DNA from: Mytilus californianus
Lineage: Eukaryota; Mollusca; Bivalvia; Mytilida; Mytilidae
Assembly (NCBI RefSeq): GCF_021869535.1
Contig: NW_026262581.1
Location: 119,626,771-119,690,770 of the forward strand
DNA length: 64,000 nt
Direction of reading: 5' to 3'
In this document: piece after piece, positions 34,700 through 46,159 of the stretch
How the letters are laid out: every line of letters begins with the position of its first letter
How positions within the stretch are numbered: the stretch's first letter is position 1
Program-made: the position numbers and the translations under genes
The notes under the pieces: generated by a model
Database searches by the model: none
The model's input: the letters and a program-made list of their open reading frames with translations, nothing else
What the model was told of the DNA's origin: nothing

Positions 34700-37034
34700 G
34701 TGTACATTATTTATTACTTAAATGATTTGATTCATACAAACCTGGAATGGTAGTGTTAAAAGATTTTTAAGAATGTATATTTTATATAAGTGTAGCATAA
34801 ATACAATTATTGTGAACGTACAGAAAGCGTAACACTATACTTACACCAGGTATTAGACCGGATGTGGTTGCGTATTTATACATCTCATACAGCCAAATAA
34901 AAGGGAAATGACACTCTTTTGAATTGGGTTTTACTGCTGGGCGACATACGAAAAGGTGACCACATTTCTACACCCTAGCTAACCATTGAGTTTTTATGGT
35001 TAAGATTTTCACGCCAGTGCTGATTTTTATCACATCAATTGATTAACTAAACGCTGAACGTTCATATAACGGCAATTCAAATGTAATAATGAGAAAGTTT
35101 AAGTAGTACTGGAAGCCGTTTCTGAGTAATTTAGATGAAATAATTGATACTGGTTTGAATGTAATTTCAACAGAGCCAAATTTTCATGTCGGAAAGACAA
35201 TTTGAACGTCTTCAATGAAAAGCAAGTTTTGGGGGCAAAATAGACAGACTAATAACAATGTATTCCGCCTGGAAAGCCGTTGAAATAATCTAGAAATGTG
35301 ATAAAAATATTAAAAAAAACTGCAGTATAAAGGATGTTTCTATTCTTAACTATTTCAATTATGCATAATACTTCTGTAGGTTGATGTAGATAGAAATGTA
35401 ATGACTGCCAACTATAATATTATCATGCCTTTCTAATGAACGTTTATTATGATTAATTTTCTAGCGCGTTACATTTTTTATTCAAAAGAAATTAAGACAT
35501 ATTGGGTCACCGCTCAAACATTAAGAACGTAAGCATCACAGAAAACAACAAACATTTATCGAGTTAAACAGCTGTTGTAAATAATTGTTTTTTGCTGTTA
35601 ACCTGCAAAATCTATTAGTGTTTCTTTCCTGTTTCATGCATTTAGAATACATCAACCTTCAATAAGGGGAACTAGTGGTCACTGATACCTCTGTTCACAG
35701 CATTACTATTGAACTGTCAATGTCATATCAGCAAATACCGAACTTAACCTTTACTTTATTGGTCACGACACAGTAAACAAATATTAAAGATTTGGTAAAG
35801 CGATGCCGTAACTGTTATCTGCAACCCTAACAACATTCAGATTATTAATGGGCAGAACACAACTGTAAAATTCAACATTCGTCAAAACCTGCAGACAGAG
35901 GGATCCATGTGTCCATCAATCCGCCATGATACCCGTTCATACAACCGTAATGCAAAGTAGGTCAAGCGCTTACATAGGCTTGTATACAGAGGAAGTATAA
36001 AAACCATAAACCTACGTCTTGCTAATTCGGTTTTGAGCATTTTTCATCATTGTTTTGACAGATTTTTTTCAGTAAGTATCAATATTCAGTAGATTGCATT
36101 ATAGAATATAGGAGAGGACGAGATGCAAATATACAAATCCTTTTACAAAAGTGACTAAACTAAATGTGGGAAAAACTTGTTATTTATTTGAACTACCAAG
36201 TACATATACCAATATAAATATTATTTAACAGATGTACTAGAATTAAAGAAGTGAAGTTGTTCTACATATTTAAGGGAACATTCCAGATATTCTTCTTCGA
36301 GCATGTTTTGTAAAAATAGATCATGAGAGATCTCGAGCATTGATGATGAAACATTTATTGTCGAAATGCGTATCTGGTGCAGAACAATTGTTATCGTTAA
36401 TGTATTACTAAACACAGCTTAATGGATTAAACGATACTTATTCGACTTAAGTGATAATAATGTTTGACATTCATAGCGCTTGAACAGTTGAAAATAATAT
36501 ACAAACAATAAATGTAACAGTGTCAAATTTTGCGCGAATACTTGTTGCATGGCGCCTTGTATAGACAACCGATGATCAAGAAAGAATGCTGGCAAACATC
36601 CGTTAAGCCTCTACCTACGTTATAATATAGTTTTACGTACTTTGTATTTTCGTAATTTTTTACATAGGTGATGGAAACCGGAGATGTTATAAAGCTCTTC
36701 AACCCTGCAATGAATTTACTGGGAAGACAAAACAACAGAATAGGAATCTTCTTGCCTTCTCAATAAAAACCAGCCAATAGTATCATACTTATAAATATAT
36801 ATTTCTATTGACTTATGGCCGTGTTACGGTCTTTTTTCTTCGCTTTACATGTTTTAATTTTTTACTGTCCCTTAGTGTCTTTTCCTCTTTTTTATCAAAA
36901 AAATGTATAAGAAGCTTGTTACACTATTATTTTACATTTTAATCTTTACTGCATGTTCACAAAAAAATCTAGAAAATTCATTAACATTCACACTTTACTA
37001 TTTTCGTTAACTAATTTTTAGTGTTCCTTGTAAA
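34700..37034. other. non-coding stretch
   Basis: No gene is recognised over 2.3 kb. Minus-strand frames at 36221 and 36523 are short and lack splice or domain support. I looked here for later exons of the GPCR at 38360 (TM3 DRY-like or TM6/TM7 motifs) and found none by eye. Confidence 0.5.
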
Positions 37035-37215
37035 CCTAAGTAATATCTTCTTAAAAGGAAGGAAGAATGTGCCAAGGGGACAATAAAAAAGAAAGACGAC
37101 GAAAAGACCAACAACACTCTACAAAACACTTCACAAAAAACTAAAGACTGAACAACAAAAAACACACCAAAAATACTGGGGATATCTAAGGTGCTCCGGA
37201 AGGGTAAGTTGTCAT
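37035..37215 (-). repeat. PLE-associated 3' module, partial
   Basis: Minus-strand copy with 'cttccggagcaccttagat' and the Phe/Ser-rich block (translation FRSTLDIPSIFGVFFVVQSL). Truncated and solitary. Confidence 0.6.
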
Positions 37216-37219
37216 GCAC

Positions 37220-38353
37220 TTCTGTCTACAAGCTATCTATGGAATTTTTCGTATAAAGATATAGTTACTGTGTGAATATAATGGTTTATAAAGATAGATA
37301 TGTGGCTAAAATGAGACATGAGTTAAACGTCAACGAGTTGGCAACCAATCATAAAAAAAAAACAACACAAAAGATAGTACATCTAGATTCGATGTAGTGT
37401 TTATATGTGTCTATGCAAAATAAAAAGCTCTTAATCGGCCCGAGTCTACAAAACTAGTGAATAAATTATATCAAAGACCAGTCACTAACACTAAATTATC
37501 CTACTTGAGACATACAAAGACCTTCAGATATGATAAAAGACAATCATTAACATTGTCCCGATTAAATTCTGTATGAGCAAATACCGTCCATTTAAATATG
37601 CCTTGGTGTCGTCAATACTTCAATTTTGATGGTCATATTTTAAAGTCAACCTTCAGACACACATATAGCATTAGATTTGTCTTTTGGCATGTAAAGTCAG
37701 CAGCAAATTAAACTGAAGTTTGTACGTTAGAAATGTGTTCCCATAGTAACATTATAAACTAAGTTTACGCAAAACTATAACCTGTGTTGCTCTCTTCGAT
37801 TGTCATACTTACAGGATAATGGTAACATTATATGAGAACGGTGTTCATATTTGTTTTAATTATTTCTTATTAACTTATAACCGTCAATTTAACGACCTTG
37901 AGAAACAACGTCAATTATTGAAGAGTTTTATTCTGAAGGGTTATAATTTTTGTAACTACTTTCCCACTGTTTGTCGTTAAAAAGTAAACGACAACGTCAA
38001 GCAAGCATAAAAAAAACTACATTTTTGCGCTTAAAAGAGTATTTGACTGTCACTACATCTCATGCCCACGCTTTTACTGTTCATATATTTAATCAAAACT
38101 TATTTTTGATCTAACATACGATTCTGAGAATGTTAATCTATTCCTTTTTGTTTGCAGTTATAACGAATATGAATAAGTAAGGTTTATACTTTTTTGGCTT
38201 ATATAAAGCAAAAAATGGGGCAAAGGGAGTGTGCTTCCTGATCTTTAAACATTTGGAAAATAAATTTGAAATTAAAAAAATAGACCAAAGATGTTAGTCT
38301 ATTTCGTTTTTCCTGGTAAAATGAGCTGAATGATGCAATGGTATAGAAGTTGT
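37220..38353. other. presumed intron or downstream of GPCR exon
   Basis: No exon is recognised. If the GPCR exon is real, this stretch is the start of its first coding intron, read on the minus strand. Confidence 0.45.
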
Positions 38354-38359
38354 TCTTAC

Positions 38360-38755
38360 CTGTATAAAATGTATGATTTTACACATTGTATCTCCAAGGT
38401 ACCATGTTTCTGTCACATCTTGTAACAAGGTAGCAGGAAGACAGAATAGGATCACCAAAAAGTCAGAGAAGGCCAAGTTAAATATAAACGTGTTTACCAC
38501 TGTGTGCATCTGCAGACTACGCCATATTACAAAGCAAACTAAAGCATTTCCTACAAGTCCACTCATGAACAGTACCAAATTTATCACAATAAAAAACCAT
38601 TCACTCAAAGATGGAAAAATATAGTCAGCAATTACTTTTCTACAAACATCCTGCACCACGCCTTCACATGGTTGAAGTTTACAGTTATTGTAACACCAAT
38701 TTATTTCTGGAATCAAATTTTGAGCAGTATAATTTGCTGTAAAATTATTATCCAT
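38360..38755 (-). CDS. first coding exon, orexin/allatotropin-receptor-like GPCR
   Basis: The ATG (AAAAATGG context) opens 132 codons ending at CAG|GTAAGA (donor 38359-38354), phase 0. Features in order: an N-terminus with two glycosylation sequons (NFT, NYT) and four Cys. TM1 is at about residues 52-78, with GN at 69-70. A short basic loop follows. TM2 is at about 87-110, with NLAFSD and the conserved Asp98. A TWYLG loop and CK at 125-126 (the TM3 disulfide Cys) close the exon. CLPATLLQDVTETWYLGDTM is highly characteristic of orexin and allatotropin receptors, which bind amidated neuropeptides at the plasma membrane and signal through G proteins. Tachykinin/NPY-type relatives are the alternative. 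TM3-TM7 are not found in the window. Confidence 0.85.
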
Positions 38756-40180
38756 TTTTGTTTAAAAGTCTTCAGATCAATTCTACATCTGATAATGTTT
38801 AAATATTAATTATTAGATATGTTGGTGTTTGTTTTCATCCATTATTGAATATTCTGTGGAGATCCTGTTTGTCCATATATTTATATTTAATGAATTATAA
38901 ACGGTATCCAGAAACCAATGACGAATCAGAACTAATCAGTTTCGTTGTTGGGTTTTATCGATGATCGCTTTACGGATTTAATTAGATAAAACAATAGGCA
39001 CATTGCCGTGCAAGTTGTATTTATCCAATGTTCTAATATTTGTAATAAATAAAAACTAACACGGGATATTAAGAAGTTAAATGTTATAGATTCACTACGG
39101 CATGAAAGAAAATAGAAACAATGTTAAATTGTGAGCTTCTCAGATGACCTTCCATTACATGTTGTTGTTTTCTAGATATTGTTTAATTACTGTAGTTAAT
39201 CGATTATGACTAGTCATTTCATCTGAAATAACGATTAACAAGTATACAGACTTTTTCTGTATTAAATTTTAGGCATATGATAATATTCTTGCTATTTCCA
39301 GTTGTTTGCATTCCGAATTTTGTTTTTTTTTCTAATTTTCTAATTTTATTTTTTGTAGTTCCGTCTTCTCATACTACATTATAATCAACTTAGGACTTAG
39401 ACCTTCGAACTTAAGGTCAACTGAATTTTTCTTACATACATTTTTACTTGCAAGTCCTGGATAGAAAATGAATGAAAGGTGTGGGTATAATGTCGGTGTA
39501 TCACCATAGGACGACACATGTGGTATAACAGCAGGGCTTATATTTTGACATTTGATTTCAATGTTGAGTTTGTTTTTTGTTTGTTTTTTTTTTTACATTT
39601 ATGCGCATCAAGTCCAATACTTTGGTATTAAAACAATCTGGCTTTACACTTTTCGACAATCTGTCACATACATATATATAGTTTAATACTCTTTGAATAC
39701 ATCCGTATTATACTTGGAACGAGGGATTAGGACCAGGGTATAATATGTTAAATACCATCATCGCTGACATATGAGTTAAAATTTCTTCTTTCGAATGTAA
39801 TGCCGCATGATGCCAAGTAATTGGGATTTTCAAATACCGTCGTGCAGTCAATTTTAGGAAGTGGAGTTGGAAAACCCAACTTGAACTAATATTAAATTTT
39901 GTTAAACCGATTTTCAACAGATAAAAAAAATAGAATCCCTATTTACATAAAATTGAGAATGGAAATGGGGAATGTAAACATACATTTATTGAACATCTAA
40001 TACACGATCATTTTGTTCGTGTATTTCTCAAGAACATCTTGTGCTTTTTGGATGTTAATTAAATTCATGGTCTGGTAGACTATTTCTTAACTTAATGTCG
40101 TCAGAGACGGATTTAAAAGGACATTTTTAGTTGTGACCAAAACTTTGAATATTTTACTCTGGTTGAAAAAACAGTTTTAC
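38756..40180. other. upstream flank of the GPCR exon
   Basis: No gene is recognised. It should contain the 5' UTR and perhaps promoter of the minus-strand GPCR, but I see no convincing TATA or initiator signal and an upstream non-coding exon cannot be excluded. Confidence 0.45.
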
Positions 40181-40329
40181 ATTAAGGTCCCCCACCCTCC
40201 ACTTTTGAAAAACACCGATACAAATGAAAAGTCAAGCAATAAATTTCAAGGTGATATAGAATATGACTGATTCTTAAATCAACACCCCAAGGGTGACTGG
40301 GGAATAGAAACAAATTCACTTTGGTTTTC

Positions 40330-40600
40330 TTTCGACCGGCAGTAAAATTAAAACCCTTACCAAGGTCCGTTTGGCAGTACGGGATGTACAAGTACGCAGC
40401 CACGTCTAGTCAGAATGGAAACGTTAAATACGATGCCTCGTGTAAAAAGAGTACCATGCTCTCTGCATGTGAAGAACCCTTGCAACAGCTCTTTGAAGGG
40501 TCCATAGGTGGCATGTTACAAGGCAAAAGGTCTGTCCCTATCCAATATACCCTCATTTTCTTGTAGCAGTCCAAATTTCTTCGACTTTCTTCCCGGACGG
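40330..40600 (+). repeat. dispersed repeat family F
   Basis: It contains 'gtacgcagccacgtctagtc', 'aatggaaacgttaaatacga', 'accatgctctctgcatg' and 'agaacccttgcaacag'. The first part recurs at 53860-53965. The 81-codon open frame across it is repeat-derived. Confidence 0.55.
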
Positions 40601-40639
40601 CCTCTATTTCAGAACCTACCTATTGTATTTATTGTTTAT

Positions 40640-40712
40640 ATGTTCTCGTCCTAAACATGCATGAAAAATTTGCCACTGGACGTTAAGAAACAAACAATCA
40701 AACAATCAATTT
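40640..40712 (+). repeat. SINE-like 3' tail
   Basis: 'catgcatgaaaaatttgcca' then 'ctggacgttaagaaacaaac' and (AATC)n. Same segment as 21113-21165. Confidence 0.6.
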
Positions 40713-40959
40713 TAAATTACTAGGAAAAAGGAAAAGCCCTTAGGAAATCAACAGAAAAACTGAACAATTAAAATTGCCATAATTATAATCTTATTAGAAC
40801 AGGTGATTTGCAATGAAATTTCAGATTGCTGTGCCCATTCCAGAAAGCAGATTCCCGACATTGGACATATCAATATAATGAAGTTAATGAACCAAATGAG
40901 TATTTGGACCATACGCGTAAGGTGATGACCATATGCGTATATACATGTAGGTCAAATTT

Positions 40960-41402
40960 ATTCGTTCATTGTGTGTTAATTTACGTTTTTTGATTGAGTT
41001 AAACCTTCCAATTGATATTTTATAGTGTGTTTTTCTATGTTGTGATGTTATACTATTGTTTCAGAAAAGGGAGAAGGTTTGGTACCATTAAAACATTTAA
41101 TCCCGCTGCAAATGTTTGAACCTGTCCTAAGTCAGGAATCTGATTACAGTAGTTATCGTCTGTTTATGTAGTTCATACGTGTTTCTCGTTTCTCGTTTTT
41201 ATATAGATTAGACCGTTGGTTTTTCCGTTTGAATGGTTTTACACTAGTAATTTTTTAGGGCCCTTTATAGCTTGCTGTTCGGTGTGAGCCAATGCTCCGT
41301 GTTGAAGGCCGTACCTTGACCTATAATGGTTTACTTTTATAAATTGTAACTTGGATGGAGAGTTGTCTCATTGGCACTCATACCACATCTTCCTATATCT
41401 AT
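40960..41402 (-). repeat. dispersed repeat family A, long copy
   Basis: It aligns block for block with 47600-48065 over about 440 bp: 'gttaaaccttccaattgata', 'ttggtaccattaaaac', 'cctgtcctaagtcaggaatc', 'cgtttctcgtttctcg', 'tttatagcttgctgttcgg' and 'gttgtctcattggcactcat'. It is non-coding. This is one of the two fullest copies in the window. Confidence 0.8.
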
Positions 41403-41718
41403 TCATATGGTCCAATCATACGCGTATGGTACGGGTAATTAATACGATGTCCGTTGAAAATGTACTATTACTGTAAATTGAATTAGTGGGAACCTTCAAG
41501 GTGTCACAAATTAAGAGTTTTTAAAATTAATTTTGACTTGTTTAATATCTATTATATGAAATAGTGAAATTTTACCCACAAGTTAAAATTATAGTAAAAG
41601 CATTTTTACATGGTCATTATCGATTTTTCCTTACGAAACACAATAGGTCGACTTTGAAATATAACTTTAAGAAATATTTTAATCTATTTAATGTGCTCCT
41701 GCTCCTATTCATACGATC

Positions 41719-41719
<1 letters not shown>

Positions 41720-41782
<63 letters not shown>

Positions 41783-42275
41783 TCTTTATTTAGAGAGAGT
41801 AACTCATTTGGATTACATCAATTTTCAATAAGGCTCTCTTAATACAATAACAGTTACATTTATATTTAAGAATACAAATTCAATAATAATAATAAAAAAA
41901 TATGCAATACAATTGATTTCGTTGAACAATTTATCTATGGCATTAAAGTACAAATAGCATGGCAATGTTAATAGTACATATATTTGTAGTTATATTCATA
42001 TTTAAATACTGCGTTAGATTTTTAAATGTACTAGGAAGAGCATCCCAAACTTTTGGTCCACTGTACGAGAAACTAGAAGTATACAACTCTGTATTTGGCT
42101 TTGGAATTATAAAATTATCAGATGATATACAACTCGTATTGTATTTTTGGTTTGCAGTAGCTGATGCAATAAGACTCGACAAATATTCTGGAGCTAAACC
42201 ATTTTTGTCTTATACATTAGTACATTCTAACGTGGAAACTAAGTTAAGAGTGGCAGCACGTATTTCTAACTGATA
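41720..42275 (-). mobile_element. LINE 3' end with (ATT)n tail
   Basis: The minus-strand translation includes NGLAPEYLSSLIASATANQ and then FSYSGPKVWDALPSTFKN, the typical C-terminus of a LINE ORF2 (CR1/Jockey-like group). After the ORF end at 41943 a short 3' UTR leads to CTAAATAAAG and then an (ATT)n tail (41780 to 41720). Upstream, a stop interrupts the frame near 42215, and the RT and endonuclease domains are absent, so this is a 5'-truncated dead copy. Confidence 0.75.
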
Positions 42276-42437
42276 TTGTATAAATAGCATTAAGAACACA
42301 ACAAATAAGTGAAAATAAGTTGAAAATAGAAGAAAGAAAAAACCTAATCTAAACACCTGGAAAAAAACATTCTCCAAAACGCCCGTGGTTTAATTTAAGG
42401 ACGAAAAGGTTGACATGATAAAGAGGCTTCAAATTTA

Positions 42438-42770
42438 CCCTCTCAAAGGCAAGATAACAGATACACTAAGATTCAGTTACACTTCAAAGGCAAGATAACA
42501 GATACACTAAGAATCAGTTACCCTCTCAAAGGCAAGATAACAGATACACTAAGATTCAGTTACCCTCTCAAAGGCAAGATAACAGATACACTAAGAATCA
42601 GTTACCCTCTCAAAGGCAAGATAACAGATACACTAAGATTCAGTTACCCTCTCAAAGGCAAGATAACAGATACACTAAGACTCAGTTACCCTCTCAAAGG
42701 CAAGATAACAGATACACTGAGATTCAGTTACCCTCTCAAAGGCAAGATAACAGATACATTAAGATTCAGA
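42438..42770 (+). repeat. 42-bp minisatellite, eight units
   Basis: Eight copies of a 42-bp unit starting CCCTCTCAAAGGCAAGATAA. Unit borders fall at 42438, 42480, 42521, 42563, 42605, 42647, 42689 and 42731. Copy 2 is 41 bp and copy 8 stops 2 bp short. A variable site (AAGATTC versus AAGAATC) alternates in units 1-5, suggesting an 84-bp higher-order unit. Confidence 0.95.
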
Positions 42771-43072
42771 CAATATGTCAAAGTTATAGGATTTCAGTTA
42801 GAAACTTGTGGCGATTTTGGTTCGGAGAACGAGCTGTGTGTTATCGCGAAGGAAGTTATAATTTATTCGAAAAATACCTATATGGTCTAAAAACTCATAA
42901 CGGCCGGACCGTTAATAACCAAACGAGTATATACTCATATGGTCCGACCGTACGCGTACATATACATATTGGAAAACAGTTTCAATCAAAATTCACCCCG
43001 TACCAAATATTTGCCGAATCAAAACCAAACCGAACTCTTAAAGCCCAGTTTAATTGGTCAAGGAAAATGTAA
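42470..43072 (+). other. stop-free 200-codon frame across the minisatellite
   Basis: One plus-strand frame stays open from 42470 through units 2-8 (14-residue repeats PSQRQDNRYTKIQL) and on for 100 codons of unique sequence to a TAA at 43070. There is no in-frame ATG at the start, so it could only be an exon or a chance frame. The unique part contains 'cataacggccggaccgtt' and 'ccgaccgtacgcgta' motifs that also occur, in non-coding context, near 40905 and 41410. I do not recognise a protein family. Confidence 0.25.
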
Positions 43073-43079
43073 ATACAAT

Positions 43080-44645
43080 TAAAATTAAAAAACAAAGATC
43101 AATAATACGGGCGTAGTTTTGGATCAGACTTGAAATAGTACGTAAGCTTAAAGCAGATTTGAGCGAGAACTAGCATATAATTGATAACTTTCTGACTTGT
43201 TAACACTGGTATTTTTATGGTTGCCTACTAATGTTTACTACGTAATGGTCTAAAATACGTTTCTATTTTTCCTGACAGATAAAGCAATTATTTCCCTCAA
43301 TACTTGTCATACAATGTAACTGCAAGAGAAAGGGTCAAATACAGTGTCTTTACTGTCAATCTGTACGATGGCAGCTAACTTTCCAATAGCTATTTCACCT
43401 CGTACACACTACAGCAAATGGTGAGACTATACCATATAATGGTTGACAAGATGTACTTTCAACGTGTAATTGTAGTAGTTTGTTGGTCATTCGGGATTAT
43501 TTTTTTTTATAGACGAAATGGATTATAAATTGTCTTTTTTTTTGCAAAGTTATACCCAAGTGACACTATTGTGAAATAAAGTATAAAATTTTTGGTGAAA
43601 AAAACCGAATATACTTCTATTTCCCGTCCGTTTTGACATATTTTTTTTGTAAGTTGTGATGTACACACAAACAAAACATAGACGCAGATTCAAGTTCGTT
43701 ATTACCTTCGATATACTATACAGATCCTTCGTTACCTTTGTAGCAGGAATCTCTGGTGTTTGTGGGACACTTTAACTTCATGATTACCGAATGTCCCCAA
43801 TCTCGCATAATAAAGTTAATCGAATTCATAGGGATCGTCCAATTTGAGACTTGTATATGACAAAAAATGATACTTAAATCAGGTACATGTAGATGACATT
43901 GTTAAAATTTATAAATCAGAATCTTTCTTTGTATGAAATGCATCTGTATTTTAACTGTAAATCCAATCCACAGAACTAAATATTCTAATTTAATTCTAAT
44001 ACGTTTCAATCACTTTTATCTCTTTCATAAAGTTAAAGTTAGAATCATGGAGTTTTAACCTCTGAAAATGTATCAGAAAAATTCCCCTCACACATATAGA
44101 ACAGATTGTGTTTTGGACAGTTCTAACATATAAGATTCTGACAATTCTACCCTTCATGAGTTAAAGACATCATAAATTGGTTTTATTTGTTTCATAAATA
44201 TTATTTATTTATTTCATAACTAGTATTTGTTCATTTTCATTTTATTTAGTTATTTGTTTATTTATTTACATCTTTTTTATTGATTTATTTATTTTCTTCC
44301 TTTTTTATTAATTTATTTATTTCTTAATTTTATTTTTTATTTATGTATCTCTTTTGTCTATATTATTTGAAATGAATATTCTAGGATATCTTTAACTTTT
44401 CATGATAAATCATTTAGTGTTGTTAATTTTTTCTTAATTGTTATAATGATAAGTTAAAGTTTTTAAGTTTATGAATTTTTGTTAATATAAGTGCGTTCCA
44501 AAATTTACATGATAATACGTATTTTTAAAAAAACCCATATATGTATCTTTACATATGATTGTTGAATGTCAGGCAACCTCGAGTATAAAACACTCCCAGA
44601 GAAAAGGGTATGGTCACTAACTAGTCCAGATTTTTGCCTGTATTA
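43080..44645. other. non-coding stretch with TTTA-rich tract
   Basis: No gene is recognised. From about 44177 to 44352 the sequence is a degenerate (TTTA)n/T-rich tract. Confidence 0.55.
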
Positions 44646-44649
44646 AGTG

Positions 44650-44837
44650 CTCTTTGACCTGTATAATAGTCTTTAACGCACCTCGGGTAAATTAGTAACG
44701 ATTTGATTGGTTTAACGCCGTCATGTGATGACCCTTATAGATCCGTAGGGGTTCAGTTGTTTTCAAAGGGGGTATCCTGACGTCATGTCTACTGTTAATA
44801 GTGACTTCATTTATTAATGTTATTAAAGAAGTGATAC
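44650..44837 (+). repeat. dispersed repeat family D
   Basis: It contains 'tgattggtttaacgccgtca', 'gatccgtaggggttcag', 'cctgacgtcatgtctactgt' and 'tagtgacttcatttattaat'. The same order occurs at 60263-60400, and a further piece resembling 60400-60465 is at 45595-45700. It flanks a foldback here, as it does at 60 kb. Confidence 0.6.
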
Positions 44838-45042
44838 ATGGCAGCCGTAGAATTGTTTTCATTTAACCATGGGATTGGCACTTCTATTTGTATTTTATCC
44901 CGAGCGCTAGCGAAGATTTGTTTGCATTTAACCATGGGTTGGGCATTTATATTCGTATTTTATCCCGAGCGCTAGTGAGCGGTGAAATACGAATATAAAT
45001 GCCCAACCCATGGTTAAATGAAAACAAATCTACGGCTGCCAT
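44838..45042. repeat. foldback with two competing left arms
   Basis: The outer ends ATGGCAGCCGTAGA (44838) and CTACGGCTGCCAT (ending 45042) are inverted. The right arm 44983-45042 can pair with either of two direct copies on the left, 44855-44910 or 44918-44974, both containing ATTTAACCATGGG and CCCGAGCGCTAG. The inner hairpin is nearly perfect. No coding sequence is present. Confidence 0.85.
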
Positions 45043-45059
45043 GAATTATTTCAATTCTA

Positions 45060-45959
45060 ATATGACAAATACGGTAATTTTGTTATTTGTGAAAGTCCTA
45101 TACACACGATACTGTTTTGGCTGTTCCGATTTACCCTTCAAATAATATTAATACTAGTATATTTTATTCAATAACGAATAAACAAAACTCAGATTTTTCA
45201 CCTAAAAATGTTCTTTTATATAATTTTATTACATTCTGAGAGCACAAGAAGTCTGAAAACGCCCGATGTTTCTATTTGACGCCGGATGCATACCGTCATA
45301 TATGACGTCACCTTGTTTAGTTGCCAAAGACAACAACATCATTTTGCGTAATTTTTGTTTTATGTAATTTTATACTGAAATAATAACTGAAATGGACTGA
45401 TTTGTTTATTTTGCATTATAATAGAGATAACCGTATTGTATTTGAAGCTTGGCCTACGTAAAACGTTTTTTTTTAGTTTACTTGGTCGTATGTATTAGGT
45501 GGGCGTTACGTGGAACAGCCAAATTTATGTATCAACGAATATGCGCTAAAAGTAGATATACTCTGTTTATACTGGTTGTCGATATATAGGTCGTCATATT
45601 AGAATGTATTTCATTGTTTATTTTTATACAAAACTTGACAGGAAATCCCGTGTGGGATAAGTTCGTTATACGGTTACAGATACATTGGAGGGTCAGTACC
45701 AACTCATAAAACTAATATTATAAAGAGAATATGTTACTAGTATCTATAAAAATAATTACAGAAATATGAGTAGTATATTTCCCTCATTGCTCAAGTATTC
45801 TCATATACAATAAACATATTTTTGATTAGAAAAATAATTTAAAACATCCAAGACTGTAATATGCTTTACTATTTAATCCTTTTATCTCAAATATGTCTTG
45901 TTAAAAAAATCAGGTAACTGCTCCTGTTCTTAATCAAGATCAGTGAACTGCTCACATTG
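45060..45959. other. non-coding stretch with a family D piece
   Basis: No gene is recognised. At about 45595-45700 'tttatttttatacaaaactt' then 'ttcgttatacggtt' matches 60405-60465 (family D). Confidence 0.5.
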
Positions 45960-46150
45960 GCGCCATTTAGAACTGTTCTACCCGAAAACAGACCCTGACA
46001 GTTCTATCTTAGAATAGCTTTAGATATTTCTACCCGAAAAGTGATTCTGACAGTTCTACCCTAGAACAGTTCTTGCAAAACTGTTTAGTAACAGAACTGT
46101 TAAGACAAGTTCTTTGGCAGATTATTACGACAGTTCTGAAGATAGGTTAG
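45960..46150. repeat. 52-bp repeat and GTTCT/AGAAC cluster
   Basis: 'ctacccgaaaa' occurs 52 bp apart (45978 and 46030), each followed by 'ctgacagttcta'. The surrounding 190 bp holds many GTTCT and AGAAC words, including the palindromic AGAACAGTTCT at 46063. Function is unknown. Confidence 0.55.
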
Positions 46151-46159
46151 AACTGATCA

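Noticed and set aside
36523-36735. Later GPCR exon on the minus strand
   Set aside because: A frame with FCLPSKFIAG looked suggestive, but it lacks TM-like length, splice borders and the DRY or NPxxY motifs.
41564-41842. 92-codon frame with a long isoleucine run
   Set aside because: The run is the (AAT)n tail of a minus-strand LINE read on the opposite strand.
42438-42770. CRISPR array
   Set aside because: The units are contiguous 42-bp tandems without unique spacers, and the DNA is eukaryotic.
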